64,000 nt of DNA from Dehalococcoidia bacterium UBA7891 (GTDB lineage Bacteria > Chloroflexota > Dehalococcoidia > Lucifugimonadales > UBA826): assembly GCA_002500485.1 (NCBI GenBank), contig DLRJ01000117.1:47740-111739 (forward strand). Reading direction: 5' to 3'. Position 1 is the stretch's first letter. Each line of letters begins with the position of its first letter. Below, piece after piece: positions 37,730-45,894 of the stretch. Under the pieces are notes generated by a model. That model did no database searches. It saw nothing but the letters and a program-made list of their open reading frames with translations, and was not told the origin of the DNA. Position numbers and translations under genes: made by a program.

Positions 37730-37975
37730 TTAATTACTAGGTTCCCACGCCGAGCGATAATCGAGGTCATCACTTCCGAGACAAAGATACAATTTTCCAA
37801 CAGAGCCCGGCCTATCTTGGTTGCGGCAACCAAATTTCGCGGTGCATCTGTCGTCAACATTTTTGTACGGGCATCTCCAGGTGAATACTTCCGAGGCTGT
37901 ATCTGAGATAGACTTGAAGATTGATTCAAGCTTTCCCAAACTTTTCCTATATTTTTCTTGGTCGACCGGTTCCAT
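37730..37975 (-). CDS. Small four-cysteine protein between corrinoid protein and activator
   Basis: This 81-residue acidic protein has cysteines at 35, 44, 50 and 65 (spacing C-x8-C-x5-C-x14-C). The central stretch TAKFGCRNQDRPG and a C-terminal YRSAWEPSN look conserved in style. The cysteine pattern suggests a metal or Fe-S site. The frame is chosen over a longer overlapping frame because of the regular cysteines and better spacing. It sits 37 bases after the corrinoid gene and 77 bases before the ASKHA activator gene. I do not know a family name. Confidence 0.6.
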   Translation of the reverse strand: MEPVDQEKYRKSLGKLESIFKSISDTASEVFTWRCPYKNVDDRCTAKFGCRNQDRPGSVGKLYLCLGSDDLDYRSAWEPSN

Positions 37976-38012
37976 ATTATTGTCTCAGTAGCCACAAAAT
38001 ACTTTATAAGAC

Positions 38013-38771
38013 TTAACCAAGCGGACTTATTGAAGGCTCGGTATCGGGGCTCATGAAAGTTTTAGCTAATTCCACACAGGATATAGCATCTTTTCCGTAA
38101 CCATCCGCACCCATATCATCGGCAAATTCCTGGGAAAGGGGGGCTCCGCCAACCATAATTTTCACCACCTCCCGCATCTCAATTTCTTCAAAGGCATCTA
38201 TGGTTCTACCCATATTAGGCATTGTGGTTGTTAATAATGCAGACATTCCTAAAACACCAGCCTCATTCTCTTCAACTGCCTCTATGAATTCCTCTGGAGA
38301 AGTGTCTACGCCCAAATCGATAACACTAAAGCCGGCTCCTCTCAACATCATGATGCAAAGGTTCTTTCCAATATCATGTAAATCTCCTTTCACTGTTCCC
38401 ATTATCACAGTACCAACAGGTTCTATACCTGAAGCCGATAGAATTGGTTCAACGTGAGTCATCCCGGCTTTCATAGCTCTTGCAGCCACAAGCACTTCTG
38501 GTACAAATATAAGATTATCTCTGAATTTCACGCCGACAATCGCCATTCCTGCTATGAGGCCATCATCCAGAATTGTATTGGCTGAAAACCCGGCTTCTAG
38601 AGCCTTTTGGGTCAATTGGTCAACTCTATTATTGTCTCCTTTTATCAAAGAAACTGATATATCTTGCATTAAGGGATCTGCTTCGTTCCACAAGTTTCTA
38701 ATGTGTTGTTGTTCTGCAGAGTTGGTTACATACTCTAATTCCGCCTTCAAATCTTCATTAGTTACTGGCAT
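38013..38771 (-). CDS. Corrinoid (B12-binding) methyltransfer protein
   Basis: A 252-residue MtbC/MttC-like corrinoid protein. A helical cap domain (about 30-115) is followed by the Rossmann-type B12-binding domain. The base-off motif G-D130-L-H132-D-I-G135 supplies the cobalt-ligating His. The S/T and GG motifs (GMSALLTTTM, MVGGAPLS) are also present. It carries a methyl group on cobalamin between two methyltransferases. Neighbours supply a Zn methyltransferase, a homocysteine methyltransferase and an activator. Confidence 0.95.
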   Translation of the reverse strand: MPVTNEDLKAELEYVTNSAEQQHIRNLWNEADPLMQDISVSLIKGDNNRVDQLTQKALEAGFSANTILDDGLIAGMAIVGVKFRDNLIFVPEVLVAARAMKAGMTHVEPILSASGIEPVGTVIMGTVKGDLHDIGKNLCIMMLRGAGFSVIDLGVDTSPEEFIEAVEENEAGVLGMSALLTTTMPNMGRTIDAFEEIEMREVVKIMVGGAPLSQEFADDMGADGYGKDAISCVELAKTFMSPDTEPSISPLG

Positions 38772-38879
38772 ATCGTAAACGAACCTCTGATACTGATTGG
38801 GCTATGGTTTATTAGAAATTGGACATAAATTTGCATTCAAGGGGAGCAATTATACGACTAAATTATAATCGGACATAGC

Positions 38880-39917
38880 TTACCCGTGCCTTTCAGCAGA
38901 CCAATCTTTGATTGCTAAAGGAATCTCCATCAGGTTTTCTATTTTGGTCGCCAATGGCACTGCGCATTCTGGACCAATCATCTGGACTCCAGCCTCCAAG
39001 CATTTGTAGACCTCTTGTCTTACTTCTTCAGGGCCTCTGGCGTACAAAGTTTCCGGATTATTTATATTTCCGACAAGAGTGATGCCACCATCTACAGCGT
39101 CCATAGCCTCTTGAGGATCATTTTTAGAATCAAAGTGAAAAGAGGCCATTCCTGTTTGGGCAATATATGGCATCCTATCCACGGTTTTCCCGCATATATG
39201 CAAAATGAGAGGTGCTTCCAACACATCTACCATTTCAGTATGAATATCTTGTAAAAATTCTTTATAGTATTCTCCACTCACTAAATCACCTGTGGCGTGA
39301 TCGGGGAATGTCAGTGCATCAGCTCCTGCATCTATCTGGGCTTGTCCGAAAAGTACGGAAACTTCCTTCAATTTTTGTAAAGCCCTCTTTGTTTCATCTG
39401 GATTGTCCACTGTGCCCAATAAAAAACTCTCTACACCAAAAACGTGATAGGCGAGAGTCCATGGGCCCATTGTTTTTCCAATAACAGCTACCTCATCTCC
39501 AAACTCATTTTTCAGCATTTTAATTGAGTCAGTTATAGCTTTCATATCTCGGTGTTCCAGTATGTTGGCCGGTATTTTCACATCATCAGCGGACTTCCAA
39601 ATGGGGTTATACATTCGGACTGTGGGCCAATTGTCTTTTTCTTCCCATTGCATTTCACATCCTAGGGCCGATGACTCTTGTATTATGCTGAAATAGGGTG
39701 AAACGGAGTCGAAACCTAATTCCGTATGGCCAGTCGCTGCCAACCTAGCTGCCAACTCTCCGTCCTGGCATGCGTATGGGAAAGGAGCATCTACCAGATC
39801 CATTAATTCCACTGTCGCAACATTGGTTGGATTTACGGCTGGTGTTCTGTCAACAGGTTTACCGGCTAAAGCGTTCATTACCCTTTCTTTGGACGACATG
39901 GTTTCTTGATAAGGCAT
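38880..39917 (-). CDS. MtaA/CmuA-type (uroporphyrinogen decarboxylase fold) methyltransferase
   Basis: A 345-residue protein of the UroD/MtaA/CmuA superfamily. The zinc motif HxC (H240-I-C242) with a later Cys (C318 in GPECAVP) marks methyltransferases of this fold rather than true HemE. They move methyl groups to or from a corrinoid protein and a thiol. In this cluster it may load the corrinoid protein from an unknown methyl donor or unload it. The donor cannot be predicted. Confidence 0.9.
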   Translation of the reverse strand: MPYQETMSSKERVMNALAGKPVDRTPAVNPTNVATVELMDLVDAPFPYACQDGELAARLAATGHTELGFDSVSPYFSIIQESSALGCEMQWEEKDNWPTVRMYNPIWKSADDVKIPANILEHRDMKAITDSIKMLKNEFGDEVAVIGKTMGPWTLAYHVFGVESFLLGTVDNPDETKRALQKLKEVSVLFGQAQIDAGADALTFPDHATGDLVSGEYYKEFLQDIHTEMVDVLEAPLILHICGKTVDRMPYIAQTGMASFHFDSKNDPQEAMDAVDGGITLVGNINNPETLYARGPEEVRQEVYKCLEAGVQMIGPECAVPLATKIENLMEIPLAIKDWSAERHG

Positions 39918-39935
39918 TTCTCAACCGCTCCTTCT

Positions 39936-40610
39936 TTATGTCTGACTGAAACCTAAGGTACTAGTGGTCATTTGACCTCTCATGGATTCTGCTTGCATCA
40001 TCGTTTCGACACTACTTACGTTCCGCGAATAAGGTAGCAGAATTCTTAATAATTCATCGTGATTATTCCGGCACTCGAAAGCCACTTCTTGATCTCCCAT
40101 TTTGTCCATTTCACCATATTTGGAAAATCCTGCCACAATCATCCTCAGGCGCATAGCTGGATTTTTAGCTTCGCCATTAACAGATATCTGGTAGCATCTG
40201 GTGTTGTCCCTATCAAAACCTTCTGCGTTGATGATTAAATTTGATTTGCTATCCTTTATCGTCATTGCGGACGGGCTTGTGGCATATTCCGGATCTTTTC
40301 CAACAGCCTGAGCCAATAGAAACCGGACAGGCCTGCTATGAATTAAACCGCACTCAAATTTGGCTTGATTATGCGTCCCAAGGACAGGAGTCATGCCTCC
40401 CAGAGAGACTAATAAGCCTCGAATTTCTTCTATTCGGTTTTCTACACCAGGTTTGGTGCTGAATGACCACACAGTGAAGACAGAATTTTTTACGTATAAG
40501 CCTACAGATATTTCATTAAATCTTTTGTCCGTGGGAACTAGTTCCAGACAGCGACCATATTTTTCTATAACGTCTTTTGGTCTCGGGCCATCGTAGGACA
40601 CAAGTTTCAT
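39936..40610 (-). CDS. Unrecognised protein of the corrinoid methyl-transfer cluster
   Basis: A 224-residue protein without a family I recognise. It starts at ATG 40610, two bases after the stop of the homocysteine methyltransferase gene. It is mostly soluble with no membrane or signal segment, and a basic-to-neutral mix. The sequence KFECGLIHSRPVRFLLAQAVG and the C-terminal ESMRGQMTTSTLGFSQT have no motif I can name. Its place between methyltransferase genes suggests a role in the same methyl-transfer system. An upstream in-frame ATG at 40682 would overlap the neighbour and is less likely. Confidence 0.75.
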   Translation of the reverse strand: MKLVSYDGPRPKDVIEKYGRCLELVPTDKRFNEISVGLYVKNSVFTVWSFSTKPGVENRIEEIRGLLVSLGGMTPVLGTHNQAKFECGLIHSRPVRFLLAQAVGKDPEYATSPSAMTIKDSKSNLIINAEGFDRDNTRCYQISVNGEAKNPAMRLRMIVAGFSKYGEMDKMGDQEVAFECRNNHDELLRILLPYSRNVSSVETMMQAESMRGQMTTSTLGFSQT

Positions 40611-40612
40611 GT

Positions 40613-41515
40613 TTATACTCCTTGTTTTTTCCCCAATAGTGTTGAAAATGCGGAGATATGCTCTGGTCCGGTTCCACAGCATCCACCAATGATATTGACT
40701 CCAATTTTTTTTAACCGCATGAATTTTTCGGCCATGTAGTCGGGTGGTTCAGGATACAGTATTTCTCCATCTTTGAGCGATGGAATACCAGCATTTGAAT
40801 GAACCAAGAGTGGAGAGTCAGTAGCATCTCTCATCATAGTTGCTATCTCTATCATGTTATCTATTCCGTTTCCGCAATTGGTCCCTACAATATCGGCCCC
40901 AGATTTGACTAATTCTATTGCGGCCTGTTCAGGTGTTACGCCCATCATTGTAAAGTACCCCCTTGGGCCTTTATCAAAGGTCATAGTCGATATTACGGTT
41001 AAATTGGTATTTTCTTTAGCAGCTCTGATAGCTATGGTGGCTTCATCAAGGGCTGTCATAGTTTCTACAACCACTCCGTCAGCACCGCCTAATTCTAAGG
41101 AAGTTACCTGACTACGAAAGGCCCGGTAAAGCTCTTTTTCAGAGACTATCCCCAAAGGTTCTAGGAATTCACCACTTGGGCCTACAGACCCACACACGAA
41201 GGTTCCTGGCTTCGATTGACTTTTTGCATGCTCAGCTGCGAGCCTATTAAATTCATCTACTTTGTCTCCAAATCCGTAGTGGGTTTGCCGAAATTTGGTG
41301 CCACCGAAAGAATTAGTGAGAACCATGTCAGATCCTGCATCAAAGTAGGATTTTGCCATTCTTTGGACAACTTCTGGGTGACTTACATTGAACTCTTCAG
41401 GGCATCCGCCCGGCTCGAGGCCATTTTGTTGTAAAAAAGTCCCGGTAGCTCCATCTGAAACTAACATCTCTCCATTGGATATTCGATCAAGTATGCTTTG
41501 GGATTTTAAATTCAT
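40613..41515 (-). CDS. Homocysteine S-methyltransferase family protein
   Basis: A 300-residue zinc methyltransferase of the MetH N-terminal/BhmT type. DGATGTFLQ opens the barrel. The zinc cysteines are C214 (GTNCGNG) and C279-C280 (GGCCGTG). Such domains transfer a methyl group from methylcobalamin or betaine to homocysteine. In this cluster, methylated corrinoid protein (38013-38771) is the obvious donor, giving methionine. No MetH-like fused B12 domain is attached, so the system is split. Confidence 0.92.
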   Translation of the reverse strand: MNLKSQSILDRISNGEMLVSDGATGTFLQQNGLEPGGCPEEFNVSHPEVVQRMAKSYFDAGSDMVLTNSFGGTKFRQTHYGFGDKVDEFNRLAAEHAKSQSKPGTFVCGSVGPSGEFLEPLGIVSEKELYRAFRSQVTSLELGGADGVVVETMTALDEATIAIRAAKENTNLTVISTMTFDKGPRGYFTMMGVTPEQAAIELVKSGADIVGTNCGNGIDNMIEIATMMRDATDSPLLVHSNAGIPSLKDGEILYPEPPDYMAEKFMRLKKIGVNIIGGCCGTGPEHISAFSTLLGKKQGV

Positions 41516-41530
41516 CTTGTTTTTGGCCTT

Positions 41531-41872
41531 CTAATTTGATTCTATCCATCCGTCGATGGATCCTGCGCTTGGGTTTCGAGATCCATTTTTATGTAAATCC
41601 CTCAACTTGGCCACAAAATTCTGCGGCATCCCATTGTTGTAACGGTCTCCGATGGACTTCAACACATGATTCAATTCCCCGGGCATTTCAAAATATTCAC
41701 CCCACTCCCATGCGTCAAGGTATTCATCTGAACCATAACTTCCATCCAGCATAGAAATCGCATCTACAGCTTCTTGGAATCTCGACTCCAGTGGAAGGGA
41801 TTGGGTTTCAGATTCATTGGTTGCTTGCACTTGTACCGGAATTTCCTTCCAATACATTATTCGCACTTTCAA
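41531..41872 (-). CDS. Small conserved protein of the 'virulence factor' (CvfC-like) type
   Basis: A 113-residue soluble protein. The start IMYWKEIPVQVQA and the segment RFQEAVDAISMLDGSYGSDEYLDAWEW (33-59) resemble the short family labelled 'virulence factor' in databases. To my recollection it also sits beside methylenetetrahydrofolate reductase and methionine-synthase parts in other bacteria. That matches its place here as first gene of the corrinoid cluster, 15 bases before the homocysteine methyltransferase. No biochemical function is known to me. Confidence 0.65.
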   Translation of the reverse strand: MKVRIMYWKEIPVQVQATNESETQSLPLESRFQEAVDAISMLDGSYGSDEYLDAWEWGEYFEMPGELNHVLKSIGDRYNNGMPQNFVAKLRDLHKNGSRNPSAGSIDGWIESN

Positions 41873-42013
41873 ATTTCTAATCCTAGGGGAACGTAATCAC
41901 AGCTATTATAGTTCCATCAGCAAACATACAGAAGCCGCAGCCTCCATATGCCTATTTCTAACCGATGTGTTATAAATCAATAATTCTTAATAGTGTTCGT
42001 CAAGGAGGGGGTT

Positions 42014-42874
42014 ATGCCACATGCACCGATCAACGGAATAGATATTTATTATGAAGTCCATGGTACAGGTGACGCGATTATATTTTGTCATGAATTTGCA
42101 GGAGATATTCGATCGTGGGACTTACAAGTAAATCATTTTTCCAGAAATTTCCAAGTAATCACTTACTGTGCTAGAGGCTATTCTCCAACTTCAGTACCTG
42201 AAGACCCAAAACTATACACCCAAGATCTGGTTATTGATGACCTTAAAGGATTGATGGGTTTTTTGAAAATTGATAAAGCTCATATAGTTGGTCTTTCAAT
42301 GGGAGGAAATGTTGCCCTAAATTTCGGCATTAAATACCCGGAACAAGCCAAAACATTAACAATAGCTGGGACGGGGACTGGTTCAGATAATCCTGACCTT
42401 TTCCGGGGACGCATTTTAAAATTTTCGGATGGAATGAGGTCAGAAGGTATGGCTTTTATGTCAGATTACCTTAAAGGCCCCCAAAGGGTTCAGCACCAGT
42501 TGAAAGACCCTAAAGGCTATCAACTTTTCTGTGAGAAATTCTTGGAACATTCCAACATAGGCTCTGCAAATACCTTCTACGGTATTATGGCCAAAAGGCC
42601 GCCTATTTTCGATTTAAAGAATCAACTTTCCAACATGAAAATTCCGGTTTTAGTTATGACTGGGGATGAGGACGATCCCTGTATTAAACCGTCTCTTTTT
42701 ATCAAAGAATCTATACCTAGTGCAGGCTTAATAATGTTTCCAAGATCCGGACATGCAATTAACCTAGAAGAGCCACAGTTGTTTAATGCTTCTGTAACTG
42801 AATTTATCAACCATTCAGGAGCCTCCTACTGGGGACCACGTGGTCAGGGTGAGGCAGAAGGATCTTTAACCTAA
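42014..42874 (+). CDS. Alpha/beta hydrolase
   Basis: A 286-residue alpha/beta-hydrolase. The oxyanion strand (IIFCHEFAGD) and the nucleophile elbow GLS95MGG are seen. D (MTGDEDDP) and H (SGHAINLEEP) complete the triad. It resembles esterase/3-oxoadipate enol-lactonase-like enzymes. ATG 42014 is five bases after AAGGAGG at 42002-42008. An upstream GTG at 41993 is less likely. Single gene, divergent from the corrinoid cluster. Confidence 0.88.
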   Translation: MPHAPINGIDIYYEVHGTGDAIIFCHEFAGDIRSWDLQVNHFSRNFQVITYCARGYSPTSVPEDPKLYTQDLVIDDLKGLMGFLKIDKAHIVGLSMGGNVALNFGIKYPEQAKTLTIAGTGTGSDNPDLFRGRILKFSDGMRSEGMAFMSDYLKGPQRVQHQLKDPKGYQLFCEKFLEHSNIGSANTFYGIMAKRPPIFDLKNQLSNMKIPVLVMTGDEDDPCIKPSLFIKESIPSAGLIMFPRSGHAINLEEPQLFNASVTEFINHSGASYWGPRGQGEAEGSLT

Positions 42875-43062
42875 CAGAATTTTGAGTTGATGGCTAAAAT
42901 TCCTGCTGGGACTCAACAAAAATAAACATTTGATGTTCACACTTTTTTTGAAATCGTTGCGGTAATAAATAATTTCCTAGATATGAAAGTTAGCGCCTCC
43001 GGTCATATTCTGTCAGCTTGTAACGCACCGGCCAAATTTCTATGGGTAAATAGGCTTTAATG

Positions 43063-44169
43063 TTAGATCTGATACTTGACTATCGAATAATGATCGAGTT
43101 CCAGTCCAAGACCTGGTTTGTCATGGAATGGAGACCAATAACCATCCTTCTGTTTTGGGAAATCTACGTACCATAACTCGTCCCCTTCTAGAGACACATT
43201 CATGTATTCAACTACTTTCAAATTCGGTGTTGCACATGCTACATGTAGATGGGCTAATTGTAGTGCGTGTGGGGCTACTGGGAGGTTAAATGAATGTGCC
43301 AGATGTGCTACTTTCACCCACTCGGTGACACCACCAACCCGTCCGATATCAGGCTGAACAATATCCACCCCTCCGCGGGCGATAAGTTCCCTAAAACCAT
43401 ATTTTGTGTATTCGTGCTCCCCGGTAGCTATAGGAATAGTAGTGGCCTTGGATATTTCGGCCATTCCGTCAATATCGTCAGGTATCAACGGCTCCTCAAG
43501 CCAGCCTATCTGGAACTGTTCAAACTCCTTTGCCATGTATATGGCTTGTTTTCGATAATAGCCGTTGTTTGCATCGATGTAGATACTGACATCATCTCCT
43601 ACCGCTTTTCTTACTGCAGCTACTCTTTCAATATCTTCTCTTTCCGATAGACCAAAATCCTTGCCTACTTTCATTTTGACTCTTGGTATGCCATCGGACA
43701 CATAACCTGTCATTTCCTCGACAAGCTCTTTTTCTGAGAAATTGGTCCAGCCGCCGCTTCCATAGACTGGGACTGAATCTGTATACGCTCCAAGTAATTT
43801 ATAAAGTGGTAGATTTACGTATTTTCCTTTCAGATCCCATAGCCCTATATCGATGGCAGAAATAGCGCAGAATGCTATCCCTTTTCGGCCATATCCTCTC
43901 ACTTTCCAATACATATCGTTCCATAGTTTCTCAATGTCCAGGGGGTCTTTACCTATCAGTTCTTGTTTGAGAGAACTTTCGATGACATCAATAACCCCTG
44001 GCGAAGCGTAAGTCATCCCGAGGCCTTCGATATCTGCATCAGTTTTAATATGGACGAAAATTTGGCCTCTTCCTCCAGACCCTTCCTTTGGTGTGGGTAT
44101 GGTGGCATCTTGTATTGGCTTCCCTTCAGGACTGTGAAGATGAGTTGTGGTGATGTCAGTTATTTTCAT
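43063..44169 (-). CDS. Mandelate racemase/enolase-superfamily enzyme (canonical)
   Basis: A 368-residue MR/MLE-family enzyme. Full catalytic set: K165-M-K167, metal ligands D199 (IDANNGY), E225 (WLEEP) and E251 (TGEHEY), base D274 (QPDIGRVGG) and H301 (APHALQ), with E321 behind. This matches mandelate-racemase subgroup enzymes (racemase or acid-sugar dehydratase such as rhamnonate/galactonate types). The substrate is unknown. It begins 25 bases after argS on the minus strand. Confidence 0.93.
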   Translation of the reverse strand: MKITDITTTHLHSPEGKPIQDATIPTPKEGSGGRGQIFVHIKTDADIEGLGMTYASPGVIDVIESSLKQELIGKDPLDIEKLWNDMYWKVRGYGRKGIAFCAISAIDIGLWDLKGKYVNLPLYKLLGAYTDSVPVYGSGGWTNFSEKELVEEMTGYVSDGIPRVKMKVGKDFGLSEREDIERVAAVRKAVGDDVSIYIDANNGYYRKQAIYMAKEFEQFQIGWLEEPLIPDDIDGMAEISKATTIPIATGEHEYTKYGFRELIARGGVDIVQPDIGRVGGVTEWVKVAHLAHSFNLPVAPHALQLAHLHVACATPNLKVVEYMNVSLEGDELWYVDFPKQKDGYWSPFHDKPGLGLELDHYSIVKYQI

Positions 44170-44194
44170 TTTGGCCCTTTTATAATTGGAGAAT

Positions 44195-45871
44195 TTACAT
44201 TTTCTCAGGCTTACTCATTCCCATAAGGTCTAGGCAGCGTGCAAGTGAAAGTTTGGCCGCTTCGCATAGTTTCAATCTGGCTTTACTTAACTCCAGGTCG
44301 CCTTCATTTCCCGAAATCACCCTACAATTCTGATAAAAATTGTGAAAAGCCGTTGCTAATTCTAGTGAGTAATGTGGCAAGTGATGCACTTCATAAGTGT
44401 CTGCTATCGCATTCATGATAGACGGCAATTCCAATATTTTGTTGATGAGTTGCCTTTCTGATTCATGGCCCAACATGGCAACTAAGCCCGTGGAATAATC
44501 TATCTTTTTTTCGATAGCCAGATCTAGGATGCTGCATATTCTGGCATGCCCATATTGAATATAATAAACGGGGTTTTCAGAAGACTGTTTTTTAGCTAAA
44601 TCGAGGTCAAAATCTAATTGAGTTTCGTGGGATCGGGACAAAAACATGAACCTACATGCATCCGGACCAATTTCATTGACTAGTTCTATCAAAGGTACAA
44701 CGTTGCCTTCTCGTTTGGATAATTTTTCGGTGGTCTCGCCTTTCTTGAATCTAACCATCTGAACCAAAATCATTTCTAGATTTTCGGGATTACTGCCAAG
44801 CATTTTCATTGCAGATTTTAGTCTGGGTACCTGCCCTTGGTGGTCAGCACCCCAAATATCGATCACTGTGTCGAATTTTCTCTTCACAAACTTGTTGTAG
44901 TGGTAAGCGATGTCTGTGGAAAAATAAGTTGGCGTTCCGTTGCTTCTTATCAGGACATTATCTTTTTCTTCGCCTAACTTGGTATTTAAGAGCCATGTAG
45001 CCCCATCTTTATCTGATACAAATCCCATTTCTTTCAATAAGGCCATACATTTTTCAAACTGGCCATTCTCAAAAAGACTTTTTTCACTGAACCAGTTATC
45101 GAAATGGATTTTTAGGGATTCGATATCTTCCTTTATTCCCTCTATCATCAGATCTATACCGACCTTACCTAGCTCCGATATTTCTTTAGGATTAGAGGTG
45201 TCGTATCTATGGTGACTCGAATCTCTTATTTTTTCAGCTACTGCCGTCACATCCTCTCCTGGATATGAATCTTCCGGCATATCAATATCATTCCCCAACG
45301 ACTGCATATATCTGGTCATTAAGGATCTGTTGAATTTGTCTATTTGAGCTCCTGCATCGTTTAGATAGTATTCTTGTTCGACGTCAAAACCGGATGACTT
45401 CAAAACGCTAGCTAGTGTGCTTCCTATAACCGCTCCTCTAGCGTGAGCTACATGCAATCTTCCTGTTGGATTTGCGCTTATGTATTCGACTTGAAATCTT
45501 TTGCCATTTCCTACATTTGTGACCCCATAGTTTTCCGGTTCAGCCAAGATTTGGTCAACTTGGTTTTGTAGCCACTTTTTGCTTAGAACAAAATTAAGGA
45601 AACCGGGTTTAGCCACTACAACATCGTCCAGGATTTCATCTTCTTTCAGGTATTGAGCAAGTACATTCGCTATCTCCATAGGATTTTTCTCCAATGGTTT
45701 TGCGAGCTTCAACGGGAGGCTTGAGGCATAGTCGCCATGCTCAGGGTTTTGTGGTCTTTCAACAGCGGCATCGGTGATTTTGGCCACAGCTATAAGATTG
45801 TCCTTCTGTGCTAATTCAAAGGCATTCGTTATCGAATTACGCAACATGTCAGGAACGGTGGTCAATTTCAC
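44195..45871 (-). CDS. argS: Arginyl-tRNA synthetase
   Basis: A 558-residue class I aminoacyl-tRNA synthetase. The HIGH-like motif reads HVAHARGA near 118, and the KMSKS-like motif KLSKREGN. The N-terminal Add-1 domain and the DALR anticodon-binding C-terminal domain are present. The C-terminus ends with a typical KARLKLCEAAKLSLARCLDLMGM. It follows selD on the same strand with a 23-base gap. Confidence 0.97.
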   Translation of the reverse strand: MKLTTVPDMLRNSITNAFELAQKDNLIAVAKITDAAVERPQNPEHGDYASSLPLKLAKPLEKNPMEIANVLAQYLKEDEILDDVVVAKPGFLNFVLSKKWLQNQVDQILAEPENYGVTNVGNGKRFQVEYISANPTGRLHVAHARGAVIGSTLASVLKSSGFDVEQEYYLNDAGAQIDKFNRSLMTRYMQSLGNDIDMPEDSYPGEDVTAVAEKIRDSSHHRYDTSNPKEISELGKVGIDLMIEGIKEDIESLKIHFDNWFSEKSLFENGQFEKCMALLKEMGFVSDKDGATWLLNTKLGEEKDNVLIRSNGTPTYFSTDIAYHYNKFVKRKFDTVIDIWGADHQGQVPRLKSAMKMLGSNPENLEMILVQMVRFKKGETTEKLSKREGNVVPLIELVNEIGPDACRFMFLSRSHETQLDFDLDLAKKQSSENPVYYIQYGHARICSILDLAIEKKIDYSTGLVAMLGHESERQLINKILELPSIMNAIADTYEVHHLPHYSLELATAFHNFYQNCRVISGNEGDLELSKARLKLCEAAKLSLARCLDLMGMSKPEKM

Positions 45872-45894
45872 AACTCCAGTAAACTTTGATCTAT

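Noticed and set aside
37690..37995. Longer alternative frame over the small four-cysteine gene
   Set aside because: Has no coherent motif and overlaps the better candidate at 37730-37975 in another frame.
40611..40682. Longer start of the unknown 224-residue gene at 40682
   Set aside because: Would overlap the homocysteine methyltransferase gene and adds no plausible sequence. ATG 40610 follows its stop by two bases.
42875..43062. Weak inverted repeat (TTGAGT ... ACTCAA) after the alpha/beta hydrolase gene
   Set aside because: Only about six pairs and a long loop, so a terminator cannot be supported. No gene is seen in this gap.
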